Below, in pieces: positions 28,758 to 38,865 of a stretch of DNA of 64,000 bases. Below the pieces are notes generated by a model. The model had not been told where the DNA came from. It saw nothing but the letters and a program-made list of their open reading frames with translations, and searched no databases. A program made the position numbers and the translations under genes. Positions within the stretch are counted from its first letter, which is position 1. Each line of letters begins with the position of its first letter. Origin of the DNA: Pelagibacteraceae bacterium AG-404-P08 (GTDB taxonomy: Bacteria > Pseudomonadota > Alphaproteobacteria > HIMB59); the NCBI GenBank assembly GCA_003216195.1, contig QCJF01000001.1, forward strand, positions 1 to 64,000. The letters are read 5' to 3'.

Positions 28758-29859
28758 AAAACAAATTATTTTTTTTAACTCTGCTTCTTCAATTGATTTA
28801 ATTGGTGGTTCACAAAGATCTATAGATTATTTGATTTTAAATTTATATAAAATTTACAAGATATTTTACATTTGTTGGAATTTTAAGAGTAATAAATTAG
28901 AGATTAATAAATTAGATACACATACTATAATTAAAATTCCACATCCAAAAAAGAATCTATTATCATTTATCTCTATTTATCCAAAAATTACTAAAATCTT
29001 TAAAAATATATTAAATAAAAATACATTAGTTTGGGTACACTCTCCATTACCATTTTTTTTCTTCAAAATAGCTAAAACAATACCTTATAAATATTTATAT
29101 TCAGTTCACGGTCCATTAATAACCGAAATAAATTATTATAGATCTAAAAAAGTTAACAATATTATAATTAATACAATTTATAGTTATATTTTGAAAAAAG
29201 CTAAAAAAATTATCTTTAATTCTTTTTACACTTTAAAAACATCAATGCATGAAAGTAATTTTTTGCATTCAAAAAATCTAGAAGTTAAAGAACTTTTAGT
29301 TGATGAAAAAAATTTTATAAATCGATATAGAAAAATTAAATTGAATTATAGAAAGTCAGAATTTGATAACGGAAATTTTTTTTTAATACCAAGGAGGTTA
29401 GTGCAAAGAACTGGTGTGTATAAATTCATCAAACATATAATTAAAAAAAAAATTAATCTAAAATATAAATTTTATGTAACTGGTGAAGGAGATCAATATC
29501 GCGATATAAAAAATTTATGTGATAAGTCTGTAAATATTAATTTTCTTGGCAATATTGATCAAGATTTACTTACATATTTATTGTCTATATCTAAGGCTAT
29601 TATTATCCCTAGCCTTGAGGCTGAGGGATTTTGTATTGTCGCTAAAGAGGCAAGATTACTAAATAAATTTGTAATCCATACTAATCAAGGCGGATTGAGA
29701 GAGTCATTAGCAGGATATGAAAAACAATTTATTTTTGATTTTTCTAATATTAATATCAGTATGTTTTCATTAAAAAATTTAAAGCTTAATGAAAACAAAA
29801 TAATTTATGAAAAAAATATTTCATTTTTTGAAAAAGTAAGTGAGACAATTAAATTTTGA
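28750..29859 (+). CDS. Glycosyltransferase family 4-like
   Basis: IGGSQRSIDYLIL; VTGEGDQYRDI; IIPSLEAEGFCIVAKEARLL. Confidence 0.8.
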   Translation: MDKKQIIFFNSASSIDLIGGSQRSIDYLILNLYKIYKIFYICWNFKSNKLEINKLDTHTIIKIPHPKKNLLSFISIYPKITKIFKNILNKNTLVWVHSPLPFFFFKIAKTIPYKYLYSVHGPLITEINYYRSKKVNNIIINTIYSYILKKAKKIIFNSFYTLKTSMHESNFLHSKNLEVKELLVDEKNFINRYRKIKLNYRKSEFDNGNFFLIPRRLVQRTGVYKFIKHIIKKKINLKYKFYVTGEGDQYRDIKNLCDKSVNINFLGNIDQDLLTYLLSISKAIIIPSLEAEGFCIVAKEARLLNKFVIHTNQGGLRESLAGYEKQFIFDFSNINISMFSLKNLKLNENKIIYEKNISFFEKVSETIKF

Positions 29860-30965
29860 TTTTACAATTTTTATTGCAAGATATAATTATAAATCTTTTT
29901 ATAATTGTTCTTTCTATTTTAATTATCACTAGAATTAAAATTTTTGACAACGTAAAAGCTTCACAATCATTATTTATTTATTTTTATCATTCAATTTTTA
30001 TGATTGTTATGGTTATTTATAATTTCCGAAATCCTGGAGATTCAAATTTCATTTGGAGATCTGTAGATAATTATAATTTTGATTTGTTTATTTCAAATGG
30101 TTTTATGAAATTTATTTTATTTTTTTTAAAAAATATAATTCATTTATCATACTCAAATTTAATATTAATAGTTAATTTAATAGGAACAATTGGAATTTTA
30201 TTCTTTTTTGATTTTTTAAAAAATAATTTATCAAAAAAAAATATTATATTAATTTTTTCAATAATATTATTACCCTCATTACACGTATGGACTAACACAT
30301 ATATTAAAGATTCTTTTATTTTAACATTATTATTTATTTTTTTCTGGGCTGATAATCAAAAAAAAAATTATAATTTAATTCAAATCTTTCTTCTTATTTT
30401 AGTTTTTGCTATTAGACCTTATTTGGGTATCCTTTTATTATTACCCTTTATACTTAAAATTTATATAAATTCGAAAAATAGAATTTTATTAACTTTACCT
30501 TTTATTTTTTTTTCAATGTTATTTTTTTTATTTCTTATTATATTTTTAAGACATCATACCATAGATATTCCTTCATTAAATCCTATTGAAACAATTAGTT
30601 ATATTTTAAGTAGATTTGAGTCAATACAACATGGATCTTCATTTATAAATACTGATAAATTTTTTTTAATAAATATGATTTCATATTTATTTTCACCAAT
30701 TTTTTATCCAATTATATCAATTAATCCATTTAATCTTATTCTTATATGTGAAAATTTATTATTAATTATTATATTTTTTTATTTGTTTAAGAATTTTGGC
30801 AACAATTTTACATTAATAAAATTATTCTACTTGCTTAGTTTACTTCTACTTCTTTTTATTGTGTCAGAAACAACAACTAATATAGGTATAGTTATTCGAC
30901 AAAAATGGACAATTTTGGTTTTTTTTATTTATATTTTAGTAGATGGTCAAAAAAAAAAATTATAG
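29856..30965 (+). CDS. Polytopic membrane protein, possible polysaccharide polymerase (EpsG/Wzy-like)
   Basis: Multiple hydrophobic segments; location among glycosyltransferases; TTG start. Confidence 0.5.
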   Translation: MILQFLLQDIIINLFIIVLSILIITRIKIFDNVKASQSLFIYFYHSIFMIVMVIYNFRNPGDSNFIWRSVDNYNFDLFISNGFMKFILFFLKNIIHLSYSNLILIVNLIGTIGILFFFDFLKNNLSKKNIILIFSIILLPSLHVWTNTYIKDSFILTLLFIFFWADNQKKNYNLIQIFLLILVFAIRPYLGILLLLPFILKIYINSKNRILLTLPFIFFSMLFFLFLIIFLRHHTIDIPSLNPIETISYILSRFESIQHGSSFINTDKFFLINMISYLFSPIFYPIISINPFNLILICENLLLIIIFFYLFKNFGNNFTLIKLFYLLSLLLLLFIVSETTTNIGIVIRQKWTILVFFIYILVDGQKKKL

Positions 30966-32100
30966 AAAAATTATAATTTCTACATCAAGTTTTATCAGTG
31001 TAGAGGCATTTTTGCTAGCGTTTATTAAAAAGCTTTCAAATAATTTTGAAGTTTTTGTAATTACTAATTTAAATCAATTAAGTAAAGATGAAATAAATAA
31101 TTATAAAAAAAAATATAATTTTAAATTATTACATATACCCATTAAGAGAAAAATAAATTTATTTTACGATTTTATAACTTTGTTAAGAATTATTTATTTA
31201 ATTTACAGGATTAAACCACAAATATCTGTTTCTTTAAACCCCAAGGCTGGTTTATTAACATCTATATCAGCGTACATCAATATGATTAATTTTCGAGTTC
31301 ATATTTTTAATGGACAAATTTGGTACAATAAAATTGGTTTTAAGAAAAAATTTCTTAAATTTTTTGATTATCTTACATTTCAACTTTCAAATCATATATT
31401 ATGTGAAAGTTTTTCTCAAAAGAATTTTTTGGTAAAAAATGGTTTTTCGAATAAAGATATTAATATTTTAGGTTACGGTTCTATGATGGGTGTTAACACT
31501 TCACATTTTAAACCAAATTTAAAACTAAGAAATATTTTAAAAGAAAAATTTAATATAAAAAAATCTGACAAAGTATGCATGTATGTAGGAAGAATTAATT
31601 ATGATAAAGGATTAAAATTAATAATTCATGCTAGTCATCATTTTGCAAATAGAGACAATATTTTTTTTGTTTTAGTTGGTGATAATGAACTTGAAGATTT
31701 TGAATTTTTTAATTTAATTAATAGTCAAAATAATATTATTTATCTTGGTCACCAACAAAAAGTTAATGAAATTCTAAATATTGCAGATCTAGTAATGTTA
31801 CCTAGTTTAAGAGAGGGATTCGGTATCAGCGTAATAGAGGCTGCTAGTTTAGAAAAAGCTACTATCGTTTCGGATATAGATGGCCTCAAAGATACTGTTT
31901 TAAACCACGAAACTGGATTATTATTTGAGGTAAACAACAAAAATGATTTTATAAAAAAAATTACTTTTCTACTTGATAATGAAAAGATAGTTAAAAAAAT
32001 GGGTAAAAAAGCTAGAGAAAATGTTTTAAAAAAGTATGAGAGGAAAACTGTTATAAATCTCTATACTCAATATTTAGTTGATCTATGCAAACATATCTAA
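30943..32100 (+). CDS. Glycosyltransferase family 4
   Basis: VCMYVGRINYDKGLKLII; VMLPSLREGFGISVIEAASLEKATIVSD. Confidence 0.87.
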   Translation: MVKKKNYRKIIISTSSFISVEAFLLAFIKKLSNNFEVFVITNLNQLSKDEINNYKKKYNFKLLHIPIKRKINLFYDFITLLRIIYLIYRIKPQISVSLNPKAGLLTSISAYINMINFRVHIFNGQIWYNKIGFKKKFLKFFDYLTFQLSNHILCESFSQKNFLVKNGFSNKDINILGYGSMMGVNTSHFKPNLKLRNILKEKFNIKKSDKVCMYVGRINYDKGLKLIIHASHHFANRDNIFFVLVGDNELEDFEFFNLINSQNNIIYLGHQQKVNEILNIADLVMLPSLREGFGISVIEAASLEKATIVSDIDGLKDTVLNHETGLLFEVNNKNDFIKKITFLLDNEKIVKKMGKKARENVLKKYERKTVINLYTQYLVDLCKHI

Positions 32101-32684
32101 TTATAAAAGAAATTTTTGATAAAGTTGTATCAATAATATTTATAATATTTTTTTTTCCATTATTTATAATTTTAATTTTATTTAATTTGTTATTCAATGG
32201 AAAACCAATATTCTATATTCAAGAGAGATCAGGTAAAAATAAAAAAAAAATAAACTTAATTAAATTAAGAACAATTAAATTAGACAATGATGATCTCACA
32301 AAAGTAAAATATACAACTTTTGGACTTTTTTTTAGAAAATCAGGATTAGATGAAATTTTTCAGTTATTTAATATTTTAAAAGGAGATCTTAGCTTAGTTG
32401 GCCCAAGACCCTTATATATGAAATATAATGATTTGTATGATGAACAACAGATCATTAGATTGACTGTCAAACCTGGATTAACAGGATTAGCACAAATTAG
32501 ACAACATAATGATATATCATGGGAGCAAAAAATTAAATATGATTTGGAATATGTTGAAAAAATGAATCTCTTGCTAGATATAAAGATTATTCTTAAAACT
32601 TTATATAAATTAGTTCAAAGAATATTCGACTCAAATTTTTTAACTATTTCAAATGAATTTAAGGGAAATTCGAAGGATGAATAA
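32085..32684 (+). CDS. Initiating sugar transferase (PglC/WcaJ-type phosphoglycosyltransferase)
   Basis: PIFYIQERSGKNKKKINLIKLRTIK; LSLVGPRPLYMKY; VKPGLTGLAQI; N-terminal hydrophobic segment. Confidence 0.9.
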   Translation: MQTYLIIKEIFDKVVSIIFIIFFFPLFIILILFNLLFNGKPIFYIQERSGKNKKKINLIKLRTIKLDNDDLTKVKYTTFGLFFRKSGLDEIFQLFNILKGDLSLVGPRPLYMKYNDLYDEQQIIRLTVKPGLTGLAQIRQHNDISWEQKIKYDLEYVEKMNLLLDIKIILKTLYKLVQRIFDSNFLTISNEFKGNSKDE

Positions 32685-33831
32685 AAAATTATTTAATTCT
32701 TCATGGCCAAGTTTCACTCAAGATGAAATCAACCAAGTATCATTAATATTAAAATCTGGAAAAATAAATTATTGGACTGGCAAATATTGTAAAATTTTTG
32801 AAAAAAACTTTTCCACATATCATAAAATAAAGTACAGCGTGACTGTTAATAGTGGAACAAGTGCTTTAGAGTGTGCAATTAAATCTCTAAACCTTAAAAA
32901 AGGTTCAGAAATTATTACAACTCCAAGATCGTATTATACCTCTGCTTCATCAATAATTAACTGTGGTATGAAACCAAAATTTTCAGATATTTCAATTAAT
33001 AGTCAAAATTTAGATCCAATAAAACTTAAGGCCGCAATTAATAAAAAAACAAAGGCAATAATATGTGTCCATCTCTCAGGATATCCATGTGATATGAAAA
33101 AAATTTTAAAAATAGCTAAAGATAATAAAATTTATGTTATTGAAGATTGCTCACAAGCACACGGTGCTTCAATTTTAAATAAAAAGGTAGGATCTTTTGG
33201 CGATATATCTGCATGGAGTTTCTGTCAAGATAAGATCATAAGCACAGGTGGTGAGGGAGGTATGGTTGCAACTAATCGCTTTAATTTATATAAAAAAATT
33301 TTATCAATTAAGGACAATGGAAGAAATTACGAAAAAATAAAGAATATAAAATACTCGGGTTCATTTAATTATATACATGATTTCATTGGTAGTAATTATA
33401 GAATGACAGAAATTCAAGCAATTATAGGTATTTCACAATTGAAAAGATTAGATGAGATGATTTCTAGAAGAAATTCAAATGCCAAAATTTTTGATAACTA
33501 TTTTAGCGATCTAGATAATATTTTTCTGTTACTAAAAAATTATAATTTTACAAATGCTTATTATAGATATTATTTATTTGTTAAAAAAAGCAAAAATCAA
33601 AAAATATTAATTAATAAAATACGCTCAAAAGGAATTGAATGTATAGCTGGTAGTTGTCCAGAAATCTATCTTGAAAAATATTTTAAAGACAATTTTAAAA
33701 TTAGAAAAATGCCAGGTGCTAAATATTTAGCAACTAGATCGGTTTGCCTTAAAGTTGATCAAACTATGGATGAAAAAAATATTGAATTACAAGCAAAAAT
33801 TATAAGAAAAGAAATACAACAACTTGATTAA
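32677..33831 (+). CDS. DegT/DnrJ/EryC1 (PglE-like) sugar aminotransferase; start moved from 32653
   Basis: VNSGTSALECAIKSL; VIEDCSQAHGA; WSFCQDKIISTGGEGGMV. Confidence 0.88.
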   Translation: MNKKLFNSSWPSFTQDEINQVSLILKSGKINYWTGKYCKIFEKNFSTYHKIKYSVTVNSGTSALECAIKSLNLKKGSEIITTPRSYYTSASSIINCGMKPKFSDISINSQNLDPIKLKAAINKKTKAIICVHLSGYPCDMKKILKIAKDNKIYVIEDCSQAHGASILNKKVGSFGDISAWSFCQDKIISTGGEGGMVATNRFNLYKKILSIKDNGRNYEKIKNIKYSGSFNYIHDFIGSNYRMTEIQAIIGISQLKRLDEMISRRNSNAKIFDNYFSDLDNIFLLLKNYNFTNAYYRYYLFVKKSKNQKILINKIRSKGIECIAGSCPEIYLEKYFKDNFKIRKMPGAKYLATRSVCLKVDQTMDEKNIELQAKIIRKEIQQLD

Positions 33832-35671
33832 TTTATTAAAATTCTTACAACAAAATCTAAATATTAAACAAAAAAAAATAATTGTTACAATATTTGATAT
33901 TTTATTACTAATAATTGCAATTATTGCCTCTTTTATAATTAAGTATGAGTCATTTGATATATATCTAAGTGACAATATTTATGTTTTTATTTTGGGAATT
34001 TTAATTTTTGTAATTAATTCTTTAATATTTAATTTAAATCAACAAATCATTAGAACATTTAATATTTCAAATGTAATTTTCTTATCTAAGTTTGTTATTG
34101 TATTTACATTTATATTTACAATAGTCACATTTTTATTCAATTTTTCAAATAGTCCAAGATCAATACCAATTTTTATTGGCCCAATATTCTTTTTTATTTT
34201 TATTGGCTCCAGACTAATATTAGTTTTTGCAACTCAAAATATCGATAGTCACAATGAAAAAATTCCAATACTAATTTATGGTGCTGGATCAACAGGTGTT
34301 TACTTTAATCAAATACTAAACTCAACAAAAAAAATCGTCGGTTATATAGACGACGACAATTCAAAAGTTGGCAGAAAAATCAATAATATTAATGTTTTTT
34401 CCTATAAAGATATAAATTATTTAGTGAAATCAAAAAATATAAAAGAAATTATAGTAGCTATTCCGAGATTAAATGTAAGAGAAAGAAAAAATTTTTTAAA
34501 AAAATTAAATAAATTTCAATTAAAGATAAATTTTATCACTTTAGGGCAAAATCAAAATAAAACTGAATTTAATTTAAATTTAGATAATATTAGGCTATTT
34601 GACCTGATAGAAAGAGATCTAAAAGTAAATTATGATCTCAATAAAGAGTTTTTTGATAAATCAGTCATTATCACAGGCGCTGGAGGAAGTATCGGTTCTG
34701 AACTATCTAGACAAATTTTAATGTCTGAGCCTAAAAATTTATATTTAATAGATTTTAGTGAATTAAACCTTTTTAATCTAAATAAGCAATTAGATTTGAT
34801 TAAAAATCAATTTAAAATAAATACATTAATTAATCTCAAACTTTTAAATTTAGTTGATAAAAAAAATTTGGAATTATTTTTTGATGAAATAAGCTTAAGT
34901 ATTAAAAAAATTGATTTTGTTTTTCATTGTGCAGCTTACAAACATGTTAATTTAGTTGAAGATAATAAGATGTTTTCTTTTAAAAATAATATGTTATCTA
35001 CAATTAACATAGCTAATAAATCTATAAATTCTTATGTAAGAAAATTTGTTTTAATTTCATCTGACAAGGCTGTAAAACCAAAAAGCATGATGGGGATCAC
35101 AAAATATTTATCTGAAGTTTATATTCAAAAAATTAGTAAAAAATCTGAGACAACAAATTTTTCTATTGTAAGATTTGGAAATGTACTAGGTTCATCTGGT
35201 TCAGTATTACCAATCTTCAAAAGCCAAATTGAAAATGGGGGGCCTATTACCGTAACTGATCCAAATGCAACAAGATTTTTTATGACAATCGAAGAGGCTT
35301 CATATCTGGTAATTCAAGCATCAATAATTGCAGAAAAATCAGAAATCTTATTAATTAATATGGGAAAACCAGTGAAAGTTATAGATTTAGCAAGAAAACT
35401 TTTATCGTTTTATGGTTTAAATGAAAAAACTCAAAACGATCCTGATGGAATTGAAATTAAAATAACTGGATTAAAAAAAGGAGAGAAACTTCACGAGGAA
35501 TTATTAACTAATAAAAACAGTATTAGTACAATTAACGAAAATTTAATGATCGCAAATGAAGAAGATAAAATCAAAGTTTCTTTTGAAGAATTTAAAATAC
35601 TTTTAAATGAAATTATAGAAAATAATTCCGAAAGCTATCTTATTGAAAAGTTAAAAGAATTAAATTTATAA
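33824..35671 (+). CDS. Membrane-bound nucleoside-diphosphate-sugar 4,6-dehydratase (FlaA1/CapD/WbpM type)
   Basis: N-terminal hydrophobic segments; ILIYGAGSTGVYF; ITGAGGSIGSELSRQI; SSDKAVKPKSMMGITKYLSE; GNVLGSSGSVLPIF. Confidence 0.9.
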   Translation: MINLLKFLQQNLNIKQKKIIVTIFDILLLIIAIIASFIIKYESFDIYLSDNIYVFILGILIFVINSLIFNLNQQIIRTFNISNVIFLSKFVIVFTFIFTIVTFLFNFSNSPRSIPIFIGPIFFFIFIGSRLILVFATQNIDSHNEKIPILIYGAGSTGVYFNQILNSTKKIVGYIDDDNSKVGRKINNINVFSYKDINYLVKSKNIKEIIVAIPRLNVRERKNFLKKLNKFQLKINFITLGQNQNKTEFNLNLDNIRLFDLIERDLKVNYDLNKEFFDKSVIITGAGGSIGSELSRQILMSEPKNLYLIDFSELNLFNLNKQLDLIKNQFKINTLINLKLLNLVDKKNLELFFDEISLSIKKIDFVFHCAAYKHVNLVEDNKMFSFKNNMLSTINIANKSINSYVRKFVLISSDKAVKPKSMMGITKYLSEVYIQKISKKSETTNFSIVRFGNVLGSSGSVLPIFKSQIENGGPITVTDPNATRFFMTIEEASYLVIQASIIAEKSEILLINMGKPVKVIDLARKLLSFYGLNEKTQNDPDGIEIKITGLKKGEKLHEELLTNKNSISTINENLMIANEEDKIKVSFEEFKILLNEIIENNSESYLIEKLKELNL

Positions 35672-35674
35672 GAA

Positions 35675-36952
35675 ATGAATTTATTTAGTTATAGAAATAA
35701 TTTAATACCAAAATATTTATTTTTTCTTTTACCTTTAGGTTTAGTAACAGGTCCTTTTTTACCTGATTTATTTTTATCTCTTATAGCTTTAATATTTATT
35801 TTAGAATCATTCAAAAAAAATGAATTTAAGTATTTAAAATCAAAATTTTCAATAATTTTTTTCTCATTTTATTTTTTTTTAGTAATAAGTTCGTTACTTT
35901 CTAATCATATTATATTTTCATTAGAGAATTCAGTTTTATATATAAGATATTTTTTTTTTGCTATCGGGGTTTATTATCTTTGTAACAATAATCCAGATAT
36001 AATAAAAACATTTTTTAAATTTGTATTTTTCACTGTTTTAATTGTAGTAATTGATGGTTATATAGAGTTTATTTTTGGAAAAAATATTTTAGGAAGAGGT
36101 TCACCTGATCCATCAAGAATCTTAAGTTTTTTTCATGCAATGATAATAGGTAGTTATTTGTCTAAAATATTACCTTTGATGTTTATTTTTTTAATTCTTC
36201 AACAAAAATCTACAAATTTATATAAACTAATTTATTTATTTATTGGCTTAACATATATATTAATTTTTTTAAGTGGTGAGAGATCAGCATTTATTCATGC
36301 ATCTATAGTATTTGTTTTTTTGTCATTAATTATCAAAGATACTAGAAAACTTTTTATATTCTTATCAACTTTTATATTTATGCTTTTAATAACACTTGTA
36401 AGCACTAATGATATTATTAAAAAAAGAATGTTTTTAAGTGTATGGGATGGTTTAAATAATCAAAATCTTAATCAATCATTTACATATGATGATATTATTT
36501 TTTTTACTCCTGTTCATGATAGATTTATCAGAGCATCAATTGACATATTTAAAGATAATAAAATTATAGGATCAGGTCCAAATACCTTTCGATATGAGTG
36601 TAAAGATTATTCTCAAACAATAGATTATTGGAATGGTAAAGAAACACTGAAAATAAGTTGTGCTACGCATCCTCATAATACATATGCTCAACTTTTATCA
36701 GAGACTGGTATAATTGGCTTCTCTTTTGTTGTTTGCTTATTCTTATATCTTTTATTTTCTCTTCTCAAATATATTACTTACAAAAAAAATGAAGATCGGT
36801 ATTTTATTATTTGTCTTATAATGTATTTTCTAATTGCATTATTTCCGTTAGCTCCAACAGGTAACTTTTTTAATAATTGGGTATCTGCTATTTACTTCTT
36901 GCCTCTAGGATTATTCTTATCTAAATTCAACTCATATGGTAAAAAAATCTGA
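35675..36952 (+). CDS. O-antigen ligase/polymerase family membrane protein
   Basis: Polytopic; LSGERSAFIHASIVFVFL; CATHPHNTYAQLLSETGIIGF. Confidence 0.75.
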   Translation: MNLFSYRNNLIPKYLFFLLPLGLVTGPFLPDLFLSLIALIFILESFKKNEFKYLKSKFSIIFFSFYFFLVISSLLSNHIIFSLENSVLYIRYFFFAIGVYYLCNNNPDIIKTFFKFVFFTVLIVVIDGYIEFIFGKNILGRGSPDPSRILSFFHAMIIGSYLSKILPLMFIFLILQQKSTNLYKLIYLFIGLTYILIFLSGERSAFIHASIVFVFLSLIIKDTRKLFIFLSTFIFMLLITLVSTNDIIKKRMFLSVWDGLNNQNLNQSFTYDDIIFFTPVHDRFIRASIDIFKDNKIIGSGPNTFRYECKDYSQTIDYWNGKETLKISCATHPHNTYAQLLSETGIIGFSFVVCLFLYLLFSLLKYITYKKNEDRYFIICLIMYFLIALFPLAPTGNFFNNWVSAIYFLPLGLFLSKFNSYGKKI

Positions 36953-37514
36953 ATTTCAAATAATCTTAAAAAATATTAAAGATAAACTTGTTTTTTTTAT
37001 ATCATTAAATGTATTAGTTTTAATTTCTTTTTTCTTTTTTTACGAAAATACTAAAACTATTAAAAATGAATTTATACCTATAAAACTTGTGACAGATGAT
37101 TTTCCAACAGTTACTGATATGATGTATAATATAAAATTTTATATTGAATTCGTTACTGATTATGAGTTAGATGTAGCAAACAGAACTTTCACTTCCTCTG
37201 TAAATAAAACTCTTAGCAAAAATGAAATTTATGAATATCTAGATGAATATATGGATAATTATCATAATAGTGTTAATTCTTTAAAAGAGTCAATAAGAGA
37301 TAATGAATTACAAGCACAAGTTTCAAACTCAATTGACTTTTATTTCCAAAAAATAAAATTATTTGACAGGGTATATAAACTTGGAGATATTTATTCGAAA
37401 TATAAATATGAACCTATAAATTATTTGACTATAATTTTTTCATTAATTCTTTTTTTTAATTTCTTATTATATTTATTAATTTTGACTTTTGACTATGTAA
37501 AAAAAAATAAATGA
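36936..37514 (+). CDS. Small membrane protein with two terminal TM segments, possible chain-length-determinant (Wzz-like)
   Basis: TM near each end flanking a ~110-aa polar domain; follows the ligase gene. Confidence 0.45.
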   Translation: MVKKSEFQIILKNIKDKLVFFISLNVLVLISFFFFYENTKTIKNEFIPIKLVTDDFPTVTDMMYNIKFYIEFVTDYELDVANRTFTSSVNKTLSKNEIYEYLDEYMDNYHNSVNSLKESIRDNELQAQVSNSIDFYFQKIKLFDRVYKLGDIYSKYKYEPINYLTIIFSLILFFNFLLYLLILTFDYVKKNK

Positions 37515-38389
37515 AGTCACTACTCAATATTAGTGATTTAAAAAAACAAGATATCATAGATATTTTTAATTTTGCTGATGAATTAAAAAGTAACAGCACG
37601 CAACCCCTAAAAAATATGAATGTTGGAATGATATTTGAAAAATATTCTACTAGGACTAGGATTTCATTTCATACAGCAATTAATAATCTTGGAGGTGAGC
37701 CAATAAAAATAGATTTTGATGAGATGAATATTAAAAGAATTGAGTCTTTTGAGGATACATTTGAGATACTTTCTTGTTACCTTGATATGATTGTGTATAG
37801 AACTGATAGTCATAAAAAACTTGAAATTGCATCTAAATATTTTAGCAAACCCGTTATAAATGCCCTTTCAGATTTTTCACATCCTTGCCAGGCAATATCT
37901 GATATTTATACACTAAAAGAGCATTTTGGTTTTTTGAATAATATCTCAATTTCATGGTTCGGTGATATGAATAATGTGTTGTACAGTCTTTGTGAAATAA
38001 CAAATATACTTGGAAATATTAAATTGAATATATTTACCGATGATCAAATTTATAAAGAAAAAAAAAATATTTTTAATTTTGACAATTTAAATATTTTTTT
38101 TGATATTAATAGGAAAGTAATATCTGACACTGATTGCTTTATGACTGATGTTTATACATCAATGAATGATAAAGATAATTCGAAAGAAGAAAAATTAAAA
38201 AAATTTCAAGTTAACTCCAATCTAATTAATCTTGGAAAAAAAGATTCAATATTTATGCATTGTTTACCCGCAAATATTAATTTGGAGGTCACAAGCGATA
38301 TTATAAAAAGTAAAAAATCTATTGTAAAAAAACAGGCATATAATAGGTATGTTGCCCAGAAGGGAATTCTTAAATGGCTAAGTATTTAA
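37511..38389 (+). CDS. argF: Ornithine carbamoyltransferase-like (divergent)
   Basis: FEKYSTRTRISF; SHPCQAISDIYTLKEHFG; WFGDMNNVLYSL; IFMHCLPANI; NRYVAQKGILKWL. Confidence 0.8.
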   Translation: MKSLLNISDLKKQDIIDIFNFADELKSNSTQPLKNMNVGMIFEKYSTRTRISFHTAINNLGGEPIKIDFDEMNIKRIESFEDTFEILSCYLDMIVYRTDSHKKLEIASKYFSKPVINALSDFSHPCQAISDIYTLKEHFGFLNNISISWFGDMNNVLYSLCEITNILGNIKLNIFTDDQIYKEKKNIFNFDNLNIFFDINRKVISDTDCFMTDVYTSMNDKDNSKEEKLKKFQVNSNLINLGKKDSIFMHCLPANINLEVTSDIIKSKKSIVKKQAYNRYVAQKGILKWLSI

Positions 38390-38865
38390 TAATATTTTTC
38401 TTATTTCTTTTATATGGATGTGAAACTTACAGCGAGCAAGTTATTGAAAAAGAACATTATTCTTTTGATGATATAAAGTTTAATGCTGTATCAAAAAAAC
38501 TTATTTTCAAAAATAATAATGAAAATAATGATATTGAAGTTGTAAAAGAAAAAATTTCTAGATGGTTCAATAATAAAATTAAATTAGATGGCTTTGAAGG
38601 CGAGCTTGAACTGAAAGTAAATGCCATTATTGTTAATAAGATAAAAGAGGATCAATTTTATAAATATCAAGTTGAACTAAATATTGATTTTACAGAAAAA
38701 AATCAAGTTATGAATTTCAAAAAAACATATAATTTAAATTCAATAGAATATGGAACTATAAAAGGTGACTTTACAATTAATGATCAAGAGAGATTAAATA
38801 ACAATATTATTAATAAAAGTTTGGAAAGTATAACAAATGAAATGTTATCAATAAATAGTAATTAG
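38374..38865 (+). CDS. Putative lipoprotein of unknown function
   Basis: MAKYLIIFFLFLLYGCETYSE signal with lipobox-like LYGC. Confidence 0.6.
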   Translation: MAKYLIIFFLFLLYGCETYSEQVIEKEHYSFDDIKFNAVSKKLIFKNNNENNDIEVVKEKISRWFNNKIKLDGFEGELELKVNAIIVNKIKEDQFYKYQVELNIDFTEKNQVMNFKKTYNLNSIEYGTIKGDFTINDQERLNNNIINKSLESITNEMLSINSN

